From: JACDBE01 sp051002015
GTDB taxonomy: Bacteria; Actinomycetota; Acidimicrobiia; Spongiisociales; UBA5794
Length of the DNA: 44,631 nucleotides
Assembly (NCBI GenBank): GCA_051002015.1
Contig: JBPCMS010000084.1
Location: 1-44,631 of the forward strand
Direction of reading: 5' to 3'
Of this stretch, positions 34,160 to 42,398 are shown one piece after another (the stretch's first letter is position 1; the number at the start of each line of letters is the position of its first letter). A model generated the notes under the pieces. It worked only from the letters and a program-made list of their open reading frames with translations, made no database searches and was not told the DNA's origin. A program made the translations under genes and the position numbers.

Positions 34160-35379
34160 TCAAACGCTGGACGATCTGGGGCGCGGTCAGCTTGCAGGTC
34201 GGTCTGGTGTCGTGGGGTGTCTACCTCGATGAGGTCAACCGGCCGGCGTTCGTCGAGGTGACCGCTAACCTCGCCACCAGCCTGCTCGCCGCCCTCTCGG
34301 TCCTGGTGTTCCCGGCCATGGGAGCGGTGATCGTCATCCGGCGTCCCGATCATCTGATCGGATGGCTGCTGGTCGTCTCCCAGGTCGGCTGGGCGATCAA
34401 CAATTGGGCGGGGGCCTACGCCCGTTACGGCACCACCCAGCCGTCGCTGCCTCCGGGGTTCGACCTGGCGGTGTGGCTCTACACCTGGCCCGGGCTGCTC
34501 AGCGTTGGCGCCCTGGTGCTTCTCATGTTGCTGTTCCCCTCCGGGAGACCGGCGTCCCGCTGGTGGGGCGGGATGGCATGGACGGTGATGGCTTCCAGCC
34601 TGGTGGGCGCCTTGGCCTTTGCCTTCGCTTCCGGTCCGGTGGACGACACGAGCGGGTTGGAGGTCGCCAACCCCTACGGGGCGCCCGGCGCTCTCGGTGA
34701 TGCTCTGGCGATGGTGGCCGAACCGGCGTTCTTCTGGATGATCGCCCTGCTGGCGGTCTCGATCGGCTCGGTGGTCATCCGCCAGCGGCGCGCCGCCGGG
34801 CTGGAGCGACTGCAACTCCGCTGGTTCACCAGTGCCGTCGGGCTGATCGTGGTTCTCGTGGTTGCCCAGGGCCTGGTGTTCCTGAGATACGGATCGTCGA
34901 GCGCCCTGCCTCCCTGGGCGGCGGTGATCTCGTACTTGGGGGTCGTCTCCTCGGGGGTATTGCCGCTGGCGGTAGGGATCGCCATCTTGCGTTACCGCCT
35001 CTACGAGATCGACCGGATTGTCAACCGGACCCTGGTCTATGCGGCGCTTACCGGGTTGTTGGCCATGGTGTACGTGGGGTCGGTGGTGGTGCTGGGCGGG
35101 TTGCTGCGGCCGGTGACCGGGTCGAACGACTTGGCGGTGGCCGGGTCGACTTTGGCGGTGGCAGCCTTGTTCTCCCCGTTGCGCCGCCGGGTTCAAGGCT
35201 TCGTCGACCGCCGTTTCTACCGGCGCCGCTACGACGCCGCTCGGACGGTGGAGGTCTTCAGCGAGCGGCTGCGTGACCAGGTCGCCCTCGAGACCCTGAC
35301 CCGGGACCTCCGGGCGGTGGTACAGGAAACCCTGCAGCCGGCCTCGGTGTCGGTGTGGCTGCGGGAGCCGCTCAGATGA
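34156..35379 (+). CDS. Orphan membrane sensor protein 1 of the tandem array
   Basis: The 407-residue protein has seven or eight hydrophobic segments over residues 1-300, including the LLMLLFPSGRPASRWW loop and a predicted turn AILRYRLYEIDRIVNRTLVY. It ends with a conserved cytosolic tail: GSNDLAVAGSTLAVAALFSP, RRRVQGFVDRRFYRRRYDAA, RTVEVFSERLRDQV and QETLQPASVSVWLRE. In actinobacterial sensor kinases and phosphatases this tail leads directly into GAF and output domains; here the protein stops at LWLR. It therefore looks like an input module without an output domain. GTG 34156 overlaps the previous stop. Confidence 0.75.
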   Translation: MIKRWTIWGAVSLQVGLVSWGVYLDEVNRPAFVEVTANLATSLLAALSVLVFPAMGAVIVIRRPDHLIGWLLVVSQVGWAINNWAGAYARYGTTQPSLPPGFDLAVWLYTWPGLLSVGALVLLMLLFPSGRPASRWWGGMAWTVMASSLVGALAFAFASGPVDDTSGLEVANPYGAPGALGDALAMVAEPAFFWMIALLAVSIGSVVIRQRRAAGLERLQLRWFTSAVGLIVVLVVAQGLVFLRYGSSSALPPWAAVISYLGVVSSGVLPLAVGIAILRYRLYEIDRIVNRTLVYAALTGLLAMVYVGSVVVLGGLLRPVTGSNDLAVAGSTLAVAALFSPLRRRVQGFVDRRFYRRRYDAARTVEVFSERLRDQVALETLTRDLRAVVQETLQPASVSVWLREPLR

Positions 35380-35436
35380 GGGAGAGGGTGGCGAAGGCGG
35401 CCGCCAAGATGACCATGGTGGCAGTGGAAGCCAAGC

Positions 35437-35540
35437 CGTTTCTACGTCGCCGCTACGAACCTGCCCACCCCGTGGAGGGCTTCTCGACCCCCCGGTGGCG
35501 AAACCAGGTAGACCTAGACACGCGCTTCCGACGATGGACA
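35437..35540 (+). pseudogene. Remnant of the sensor-family conserved tail
   Basis: KPFLRRRYEPAHPVEGFSTP followed by RWRNQVDLDTRFRRW matches the array tail RRFYRRRYDAARTVEAFSTR/LR.QVDLDTL with many changes. It lies in the gap between sensor proteins 1 and 2 in a 74-codon frame starting at 35355. This is most simply the leftover of a fifth sensor gene that was deleted. Confidence 0.6.
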
Positions 35541-35575
35541 CCACCACCACTCCTCGGCCTGAGGGAAGGGACCGG

Positions 35576-36734
35576 ATGAGGCGGCCGACCCTCCTCCGGC
35601 TGCCCTGGTTCCTCTGGACGCTGACGATCATCGGGACGGTGGTCGGCTCGGTAGCCACGGCCCTCAGTAGCGGGTTGGGTTACGACGACCTGGCCTTCGC
35701 GGTGGGCTTCGTCGTGTTTGCCACGGTTGGGGCGGTGATCGCCACCCGGGAGCCGGCCAATTCGATCGGCTGGATCTTTTGCTCGGTAGGGGCGCTGGGA
35801 GGGTTGGGCGGCTTCCTCGACGCCTACCGGGAGGTGGCCGTGCATAGTGGACTCCCGGCCGCGGACTTGGCCGCATGGATCGGGTCCTGGCTGTGGGCGC
35901 CCATCGTCGGGCTGGCCTACATCCCTCTCCTGCTGCTCTTCCCGGACGGACGGCCGCCCTCCCGACGATGGCGCTGGGTCCTCTGGACGGCCGGAGGCTT
36001 TGTCCTCTTCGCCGTGCTCGGCAACGGCCTGTATCCATGGCCGGAGTCGGAAGGGGGCCCCAACCCGTACGCCATCGAAGGTGCCGAGCAAGCCCTCACC
36101 GTCCTCACGGACATGGCCGGTGCCTTTCTAATAGTGGGAATCGTGGCCTCGGTGTCCTCGCTGGTAGTCCGGTACCGAAGAGGAAGCGCCCTCCAGCGCC
36201 AGCAGCTCAGGTGGTTCATCACCTCCGCCGCTCTACTCCCGATGGCGGTCGTCATCGGCGAGCTCGCCCACCAGGCCCTCCAGGCGTACACCGCGGCCGG
36301 CGCCCTGTCGCTGTTCGCCCTGGCCACCGGCATCGCCATCCTCCGCTACCGCCTCTACGACATCGACCGGATCATCAACTTGACCCTGGTCTACGGTGCC
36401 CTGACTGCCATCCTGGGGTTGGTGTATGTGGGGTCGGTGGTGGTGCTGGGCGGGTTGCTACGGCCGGTGACCGGCTCCAACGACCTGGCGGTGGCCGGGT
36501 CGACTTTGGCGGTGGCAGCCTTGTTCTCCCCGTTGCGCCGGCGGGTTCAAGGCTTCGTCGACCGCCGTTTCTACCGCTCCCGCTACGACGCCGCTCGGAC
36601 GGTGGAGGCGTTCTCGACCCGGCTGCGGGACCAGGTGGACCTCGATACCCTCCGATCCGATCTGGCCGGGGTGGTGAGGGAAACCCTCCAACCCCCCCTC
36701 GGTGTCGGTGTGGCTGCGCGGAGAGTCGCGATGA
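35576..36734 (+). CDS. Orphan membrane sensor protein 2, frameshifted at a seven-C run
   Basis: ATG 35576 follows GGGAAGGGA and gives MRRPTLLRLPWFLWTLTIIG with about eight membrane segments, the LLLLFPDGRPPSRRWRW loop, AILRYRLYDIDRIINLTLVY and the tail VDRRFYRSRYDAARTVEAFS. After RETLQPP the frame shifts. Reading six rather than seven C at 36692-36698 restores SVSVWLRGESR and a TGA at 36732-36734. As given, the shift fuses this gene in frame with the next one into a single 868-residue reading. Because every paralog ends at LWLR, I treat them as two genes; the shift may be a sequencing error. Confidence 0.7.
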
Positions 36735-36883
36735 GAGTCCGGAAATCCGTTGTCCTGGTTCTCGTGGTGTTGACCGGGTTGCTCCCTGGCGGGTCTCCTC
36801 ATCGCTCGCCGTCGCCCCGAGACGACCTCGTCCTCGACCTTCGTCGGGTGGCCGGAGACCCTCCAGCCCCGCTCCACCTCCGT

Positions 36884-38101
36884 ATGGATGATCGGGGTGG
36901 GGAGGTGACCAACCGTATCTCGATCTTGGTGGCGGTCCTAGGGCTCCTCGTCTTCACGGCCGCCGTGGGGGCGGCCATCCCCCTGGCGGCCGCCAATGGC
37001 AACCTCCAGACCGGCAACCTCCAGACCGACTTTCCGCTGCTCGTGGCCTTCGCCGCCTTCATGGCGGTCGGCGCCTTGCTGATGGCCCGTCGGCCCGCTC
37101 ACCTGGTTGGCCGGTTGTTCTCGGCCGTCGGCCTACTCGCCGCCACCCTGTATCTCGCACAGCAATACGCCGAGTACGCCTTCTTCACCCGGCCGGGAAG
37201 CCTTCCCCTCGCCACGTTCGCCCTCTGGTACTCGAACATCTCCTGGCTGCCGCTCATTGGCTTGGCTCTGGCGGCCGTGCCCTTCTACTTTCCGACCGGC
37301 AAACCCGTGTCTCCCCGCTGGCGGCCGGTCGGTTGGCTGATCGGCTTCGTCATCGTCGCCAGCACCATCCTGAGCGCCGTGGTCCCGGAGCTGAGCTTGC
37401 AGGACGAGGACCTGTCAGTCGCCAACCCGATCGGGGTCTCCTTTGGGGGAGCCGAACAGGGCCCGCTGGTGGACGCCTGGCTCGCGCTGGCATCTGCCAC
37501 CTTGGTCGCAGCCATTATCTCGCTCGTCTTTCGCTTCCGCCGCTCCCGTGGCGAGGAACGCCAGCAGCTCAAATGGTTCACCTTCGCCGGGGTGCTCGTG
37601 GTCGTCGTGGGCACCCTGAGGGAGATGCTCCCCCTCGATGTGGTGGCCGGCGATGCCATCTTCGGTGCCCTGGTCAGCTTCCTGCCCGCCTCGGCGGCCA
37701 TCGCCATCCTCCGTTACCGCCTTTACGAGATCGACCGGATAGTCAACCGGACCCTGGTCTACGCGGCGCTTACCGGGTTGTTGGCCACCGTGTACGTGGG
37801 GTCGGTAGTGGTGCTGGGCGGGTTGCTGCGGCCGGTGACCGGCTCCAACGACCTGGCGGTGGCCGGGTCGACGTTGGCGGTGGCAGCTCTCTTCTCCCCC
37901 TTGCGCCGCCGGGTCCAGGTCTTCGTCGACCGCCGTTTCTACCGGCGCCGCTACGACGCCGCTCGGACGGTGGAGGTCTTCAGCGAGCGGCTGCGTGACG
38001 AGGTGGACCTTGACACTCTCCGATCCGACCTGGCCGGGGTGGTACAGGAAGCCCTGCAACCGGCTTCGGTGTCGGTATGGCTGCGAGACGCTGAGGCGTG
38101 A
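36884..38101 (+). CDS. Orphan membrane sensor protein 3 of the tandem array
   Basis: About 405 residues. The segments ISILVAVLGLLVFTAAVGAA, LLVAFAAFMAVGALLMARRP, WLPLIGLALAAVPFYFPTGK and VGWLIGFVIVASTILSAVV precede AILRYRLYEIDRIVNRTLVY and the tail FVDRRFYRRRYDAARTVEVF to SVSVWLRDAEA. The N terminus is uncertain. ATG 36884 or GTG 36905 align with the paralogs, while an open reading from ATG 36731 (MRVRKSVVLVLVVLTGLLPG) adds a possible signal-like stretch. The last 110 codons are nearly identical in DNA to those of sensor 1. Confidence 0.72.
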   Translation: MDDRGGEVTNRISILVAVLGLLVFTAAVGAAIPLAAANGNLQTGNLQTDFPLLVAFAAFMAVGALLMARRPAHLVGRLFSAVGLLAATLYLAQQYAEYAFFTRPGSLPLATFALWYSNISWLPLIGLALAAVPFYFPTGKPVSPRWRPVGWLIGFVIVASTILSAVVPELSLQDEDLSVANPIGVSFGGAEQGPLVDAWLALASATLVAAIISLVFRFRRSRGEERQQLKWFTFAGVLVVVVGTLREMLPLDVVAGDAIFGALVSFLPASAAIAILRYRLYEIDRIVNRTLVYAALTGLLATVYVGSVVVLGGLLRPVTGSNDLAVAGSTLAVAALFSPLRRRVQVFVDRRFYRRRYDAARTVEVFSERLRDEVDLDTLRSDLAGVVQEALQPASVSVWLRDAEA

Positions 38102-38191
38102 AGGTCAATGCCCACATGGGCGCCTCGAGCGGGGGTCTCGGCGACCAGACGACGGTTGACTCCGTCTGCGCGTAGTCCCCCGGCCGGGAGC

Positions 38192-38605
38192 TCAAGGGAG
38201 GATGCGCAGGGCCTGGACGTGAGCGGGTCGGACCGCCCCGAAGTGCCGGTGGTCGAGGGTCGCTACCTTCGGCTCTTCGAGTCGCTCGAGGAGCGCGATC
38301 GCGGAGGCGTCGACGATGCCCAGCCTGAGATCGGTATAGGCGGCTTGGAGCTCCCGGCAGCGGGTGAGGTCGGCGAATGTGGGCGCCTCGACCCGGTAGA
38401 CGCCGTCCAGCAGATCGTCGAGGAAGATGAGCCACGCCTCGCCGGAGAGTCTCTCGTGACACCAGTAGTCGAGCTCGGCCAGCACGAGCGTCGGGACCAC
38501 CAAGTCCTCGGTCGCCCCCAGCAGGAGATCGGCGCACACCGGATGGTCCGGGTCGGCGGCGTCGAGAGCGGCCAGTAGCGGGCCGGTATCGAGAACCAGG
38601 CTCAC
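38192..38605 (-). CDS. PIN-domain ribonuclease toxin (VapC-like)
   Basis: The 137-residue PIN protein keeps the acidic active-site set: Asp6 (LVLDTGPLLAALD), Glu44 (VLAELDYW), Asp99 (GIVDASAIALLER) and Asp118 (VATLDHRHF). VapC toxins are Mg-dependent RNases that cut tRNA or rRNA; the target here is unknown. The GTG start overlaps the antitoxin stop by GTGA. The pair is on the minus strand within an otherwise plus-strand sensor array, which suggests later insertion. Confidence 0.88.
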   Translation of the reverse strand: MSLVLDTGPLLAALDAADPDHPVCADLLLGATEDLVVPTLVLAELDYWCHERLSGEAWLIFLDDLLDGVYRVEAPTFADLTRCRELQAAYTDLRLGIVDASAIALLERLEEPKVATLDHRHFGAVRPAHVQALRILP

Positions 38606-38838
38606 GCCCGCGGCGGCCGGGCCACCGGCTCGGAGGTCAGCTCGCCAGCCGATCGCCCGTCGCTGGAGTGGGCGACGCCCAGGCGTGGCCGCCGACGGGA
38701 GCGCAGGTCGGCGGCCTTCTCGGCGATGGCCTCGGCGACCAGGACGGTCAGGGGAATGCCCTGCCGCCCGGCCTCTGCTTCCAGTGTGGCCAGGTCCTCC
38801 CGCCGAGCGGAGATCGTGGTGCGCCTCATCTCGTTCAT
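38602..38838 (-). CDS. Ribbon-helix-helix antitoxin of the VapC-like toxin
   Basis: From ATG 38838 the 78-residue protein reads MNEMRRTTISARREDLATLE and AEAGRQGIPLTVLVAEAIAE, a ribbon-helix-helix DNA-binding domain (MRRTTISAR strand, then two helices). A disordered basic/acidic tail to the C terminus would block the toxin. TAGAAT, 11 bases before the ATG inside GTGTTAGAATCACAC on the minus strand, is a likely -10 element and overlaps a GTGT...ACAC dyad that may be its operator. It is coupled to the toxin by a 4-base overlap. Confidence 0.8.
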   Translation of the reverse strand: MNEMRRTTISARREDLATLEAEAGRQGIPLTVLVAEAIAEKAADLRSRRRPRLGVAHSSDGRSAGELTSEPVARPPRA

Positions 38839-38958
38839 GATGTGTGATTCTAACACCAGATAGGCAGAGGTAGGTCCGATTACGCGAGATGGCGGTGCTT
38901 TGGGGCCGGGCAGACTCCTCTGACGGGGGACTGCTCCCGTAACGCGTCCGTTGCGGGA

Positions 38959-40206
38959 ATGTGGTTGAGTCTCCTCGATGCCGAGCTATCGGGTCCGGAC
39001 GATCCAGCAGAGAGGGCCGTGACCCACCCGGCCGCCACCCGGCTGGCCGGGGGGCTGTTCGGGTTGTTCGTGCTACTGCTGGGGCTCACCGGCGTGATGT
39101 CGGCGATCGCACCTCCGCCACCTCCCGGCGTGGAGCCGCTCACGGCCGACGCCGCCCTGTTCTCGGTGGGCCTCCTCGGGATCATGGCCGCGGGAACCCT
39201 GGTGGCCGGCCGCCATCCGGCCAACCCGATCGGATGGCTCTTGTGCGGCTTCGGGCTTGTCCAGGTGGTAGCGCCATTGACTTACCTCTACGCCATCGTC
39301 GGTTTTGCCGGGCGGGGGCAGCCGCTTCCCGGTGCAGCGATCGCCGCCTGGGTGACCGTCTGGATCTGGATCCCCCCGATTGCTCTGCTCGGCCTGGCGC
39401 TGCTGCTGTTCCCGGACGGCCGCCCGCCGTCGGCCCGTTGGCGTCCGGTGGTCTGGGTGGCCATCGCCGGGATCGGGGCTTCGCTGGCGCTGGGGGCGGC
39501 GCTCTGGCCCCAGCGGGGTCTGGGGCTGCTCACCATTGACGACGACTTCCCGGTGGTGGCGAGTGTTCCCGGCAACATTTCGCTGACGCTGACGTTCGCC
39601 TCGTTCGTGGCTGGGGCGGTCTCGCTGATCTTCCGGTTCCTGAGCTCCCGGGGCGAGGAGCGCCTTCAGCTCAAATGGCTGATGTTTGCCACGGGCGTCG
39701 CCGCCTCCGGCTTGATCGGGTTGGCCGTGGCCGACGCCGCCCGGGAGGGCGACCCCCTCTGGGTCGACCTGGTCTCCACCGTCGGCATCCTGGGCATCCC
39801 GGCCGCCATAGGGATAGCCATCTTCAAGTACCGGCTATACGCGATCGACCGGATCATCAGCCGGACGGTGAGCTACGCCCTGCTGACGGGACTGCTGCTG
39901 ACCGTGTACGTCGGCGGCGTTCTAGTGCTCGGGCCGGTACTGCGGCCGGTGACGGGATCGAACGACCTGTCGGTGGCCGGCTCGACGTTGGCGGTGGCGG
40001 CCCTGTTCTCCCCAGCCCGACGGCGGATCCAGTCCTTCGTGGACCGCCGCTTCAACCGTCGCCGCTACGACGCCGCCCGGACGGTGGAGGCGTTCTCCGC
40101 CCGGCTGCGGGAAGAGGTCGATCTGAACGCCCTACGGTCGGATCTGACCTCCACCGTGCGGGAGACGCTGCAGCCGGCCCACGTCTCGCTGTGGCTGCGG
40201 GAATGA
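38959..40206 (+). CDS. Orphan membrane sensor protein 4 of the tandem array
   Basis: The 415-residue protein is the most divergent copy. It shows GLFGLFVLLLGLTGVMSAIA, LLGIMAAGTLVAGRHPANPI, IPPIALLGLALLLFPDGRPP, GIAIFKYRLYAIDRIISRTV and SYALLTGLLLTVYVGGVLVL. The tail is RRRIQSFVDRRFNRRRYDAA, RTVEAFSARLREEVDLNALR to AHVSLWLRE. It keeps the KYRLYAIDRI turn and the exact LWLR end. ATG 38959 is the longest start; GTG 39019 (VTHPAATRLAGGLFG), with GAGAGG before it, is equally possible. It lies immediately before the phosphatase/kinase gene. Confidence 0.75.
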   Translation: MWLSLLDAELSGPDDPAERAVTHPAATRLAGGLFGLFVLLLGLTGVMSAIAPPPPPGVEPLTADAALFSVGLLGIMAAGTLVAGRHPANPIGWLLCGFGLVQVVAPLTYLYAIVGFAGRGQPLPGAAIAAWVTVWIWIPPIALLGLALLLFPDGRPPSARWRPVVWVAIAGIGASLALGAALWPQRGLGLLTIDDDFPVVASVPGNISLTLTFASFVAGAVSLIFRFLSSRGEERLQLKWLMFATGVAASGLIGLAVADAAREGDPLWVDLVSTVGILGIPAAIGIAIFKYRLYAIDRIISRTVSYALLTGLLLTVYVGGVLVLGPVLRPVTGSNDLSVAGSTLAVAALFSPARRRIQSFVDRRFNRRRYDAARTVEAFSARLREEVDLNALRSDLTSTVRETLQPAHVSLWLRE

Positions 40207-40426
40207 GATGCGAGATGACATCCGGTGATCGAGGCGGAAGGAAACGACGTGACCAAGTTGGAGCCCAACCGGGCGGTGATCGAGATCCCTACGCCGTTCC
40301 CCAAGATCGACCAGCGAAATACCGGCCCGAGCCCGACACAGTCGGCTCTTGGATGGTAGGAGTGGGTCTGGACACCGGCGATCTCGTAACGCTGCCGGGA
40401 CGCTCGTCGGGTACCAAGGAGTCATC
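40207..40426 (+). other. Spacer with a possible 36-residue frame before the phosphatase gene
   Basis: GTG 40249, behind GGAAGGAAAC, reads VTKLEPNRAVIEIPTPFPKI and DQRNTGPSPTQSALGW to TAG at 40357. In another frame AKYRPEPDTVGSWMVGVGLD follows. I do not recognise either. They may be a leftover of another gene or the decayed linker that once joined the sensor and the GAF-SpoIIE protein. AAGGAG at 40416-40421 serves the next gene. Confidence 0.3.
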
Positions 40427-42025
40427 ATGACCAAGGGACAGTTGCGGTGGCGACAGAGGGAGCGCCCGACCCGCCAAGCGGTTGAGGCAGTCCCGGACCC
40501 ATCGGTGTGGGACGACGCTCCCCCGATCGACTTGGCCCCCGACGACCCCTTCCTCGCCTACCTCCAGAGCGCCGACGAGCCCGTCGACCTGAGCAAGATC
40601 CAGCTCGACAGCGACGGGGTCCGAGGGCTCCGGGAGGCCGGCGTGGAGTTGGTGGTGCCGCTGGTCAACCAAGGGGACCTGATCGGGACGCTCAATCTGG
40701 GCCGGCGCCTGTCCGACCAGGACTACTCCAGCGACGACCGCAAGCTCCTCGACCGGCTGGCCGGCCAAGCCGCGCCGGCCGTCCGGGTCGGTCAACTCGT
40801 CCGCCAGCAGGAGGTCCAGGCCCAAGAGCGGGAGCGGGTCGAGCAGGAGATGCGGGTGGCTCAGCTCATCCAGCAGACCCTTCTCCCCAAAGAGTTGCCC
40901 AAGCTGCCGGGTTGGGAGATGTGGGCCTACTACAAGCCGGCCCGGGCGGTTGGGGGCGACTTCTACGACTTCATCGAGTTGGATGATGGACGGCTGGGAG
41001 TGGTCGTCGGCGACGTGACCGACAAGGGGGTTCCGGCCGCCCTGGTGATGGCCACCTGTCGTACCCTGCTGCGGGCCGCTTCCTCACGGTTCACATCGCC
41101 GGGAGAGATCCTTCGGCGGGTCAACGAGCTGTTGGTAGACGACATACCCCCAAACATGTTCGTCACCTGTCTCTACGCCATCTTGGCCCCGGCCAGCGGA
41201 CGGGTGCGCTACGCCAACGCCGGCCACAACCTGCCATACCTCCGGACCGGCTCCGGAGTGGCGGAGATGCGCGCCACCGGGATGCCGCTCGGTCTCATGC
41301 CTGGCATGTCCTACGAGGAGAACGAGGCGACCCTGGAGCCGGGGGACAGCTTCCTCCTCCACTCCGACGGTCTGGCCGAGGCGCACAATCCTGACCGGGA
41401 GATGTTCGGGTTTCCCCGGCTGATGGGGCTGGTCGGCACCCACCCCGGGGGAGCCCCGCTCATCGACGAGCTGCTGTCGGAGCTGTCCCGTTTCGTGGGT
41501 CCGGCCTGGGACCAGGAGGACGACGTAACCCTGGTGACGGTGAGCCGCACCGGGGCGATCCTCGCCGCCGCCTCCGAGGACTGGGAGACGCTTGGGGAGT
41601 TCTCGGTGCGGAGCGAACCCGGGAACGAGCGTTCGGCGGTTGCCCAAGTAGTGGCCGCCGTGTCAGACGTCGCCCTCAGCGAACGACGCCTGGAACGCCT
41701 CCAGACGGCGGTGGCCGAAACGACCATGAACGCCATCGAGCATGGCAACCGCAACCAAGCCGACCTCCCCGTGGGAATCCGGGTTCTCCGCTCGGACGAC
41801 TCCCTGGTGGTGCGAGTTACCGACATGGGTGGAGTAGGGGAGATCGCCGAGCCCGCCACCCCCGACCTGGAGGCCAAGCTGGCCGGGGAGCAGACCCCCA
41901 GAGGGTGGGGGCTATTCCTCATCAAGAACATGTGTGACGACATGAGAGTCTCCAGCAACGACGGCCGGCACATCGTCGAGCTGATCTATCACTTGAAAGG
42001 AGGACGTGATGTCGGGGAGGTTTGA
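40427..42025 (+). CDS. GAF - SpoIIE/PP2C phosphatase - HATPase (RsbW-like) signalling protein
   Basis: The 532-residue cytosolic protein has a GAF-like half (about 50-135: LREAGVELVVPLVNQGDLIG) and a coiled-coil QQEVQAQERERVEQEMRVAQ. A SpoIIE/RsbU phosphatase follows, with metal-binding Asp residues in VGGDFYDFIEL, VVGDVTDKGVPAALVMA, LLHSDGLAEAHNP and QEDDVTLVTV. A C-terminal GHKL ATPase has the N-box TTMNAIEHGNRNQ, VTDMGGVGE and RGWGLFLIKNM. It should both dephosphorylate (PP2C part) and phosphorylate (RsbW-like part) STAS proteins. Its N terminus (APPIDLAPDDPFLAYLQSAD) resembles the linker that follows LWLR in fused relatives. It overlaps the first STAS gene by 17 bp. Confidence 0.9.
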   Translation: MTKGQLRWRQRERPTRQAVEAVPDPSVWDDAPPIDLAPDDPFLAYLQSADEPVDLSKIQLDSDGVRGLREAGVELVVPLVNQGDLIGTLNLGRRLSDQDYSSDDRKLLDRLAGQAAPAVRVGQLVRQQEVQAQERERVEQEMRVAQLIQQTLLPKELPKLPGWEMWAYYKPARAVGGDFYDFIELDDGRLGVVVGDVTDKGVPAALVMATCRTLLRAASSRFTSPGEILRRVNELLVDDIPPNMFVTCLYAILAPASGRVRYANAGHNLPYLRTGSGVAEMRATGMPLGLMPGMSYEENEATLEPGDSFLLHSDGLAEAHNPDREMFGFPRLMGLVGTHPGGAPLIDELLSELSRFVGPAWDQEDDVTLVTVSRTGAILAAASEDWETLGEFSVRSEPGNERSAVAQVVAAVSDVALSERRLERLQTAVAETTMNAIEHGNRNQADLPVGIRVLRSDDSLVVRVTDMGGVGEIAEPATPDLEAKLAGEQTPRGWGLFLIKNMCDDMRVSSNDGRHIVELIYHLKGGRDVGEV

Positions 42026-42371
42026 GGCCCAGGTCCGATACGAGCAGACGGTCGCGATCATCGACCTCCAGGGCGAGGTGAACGCCTTGTCCGGCCCAAG
42101 GCTCGAGGCCGCCTACGCCGAGGCGATCTCCGCAGAGCCGGAAAGTGTTCTCCTCAACTTCTCGGAGGTGGAGTACATCAACTCGACCGGCATCGCCCTG
42201 ATAGTCGGGCTGCTGGCCAAGGCGAGGGCCGCCAACCGCCCGGTGCTGGCCTGCGGGCTGTCGGAGCACTACCAGGAGATCTTCACCATCACCCGGCTGT
42301 CGGACTTCATGAGCATCTTCCCGGACGAGGCGAGCGCCCGGAGTAGCGCCACCCCCGCTCCGGCGGGATAA
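42009..42371 (+). CDS. STAS-domain anti-sigma-factor antagonist (first copy)
   Basis: The 120-residue protein MSGRFEAQVRYEQTVAIIDL continues QGEVNALSGPRLEAAYAEAI and has the phospho-acceptor block VEYINSTGIALIVGLL, where Ser is the residue phosphorylated in SpoIIAA/RsbV. A Ser/Pro-rich tail follows. ATG 42009 lies five bases after AAAGGAGG, inside the previous gene, so expression is coupled to the phosphatase/kinase, its likely partner. Confidence 0.9.
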   Translation: MSGRFEAQVRYEQTVAIIDLQGEVNALSGPRLEAAYAEAISAEPESVLLNFSEVEYINSTGIALIVGLLAKARAANRPVLACGLSEHYQEIFTITRLSDFMSIFPDEASARSSATPAPAG

Positions 42372-42398
42372 AGCAGACCAAGGAGGGAAGCGAGAGCT

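Noticed and set aside
33970..35658. A 562-codon minus-strand frame over the sensor array
   Set aside because: It is rich in His, Gln, Arg and Pro, typical of antisense in high-GC DNA, while the plus strand encodes recurrent paralogous membrane proteins.
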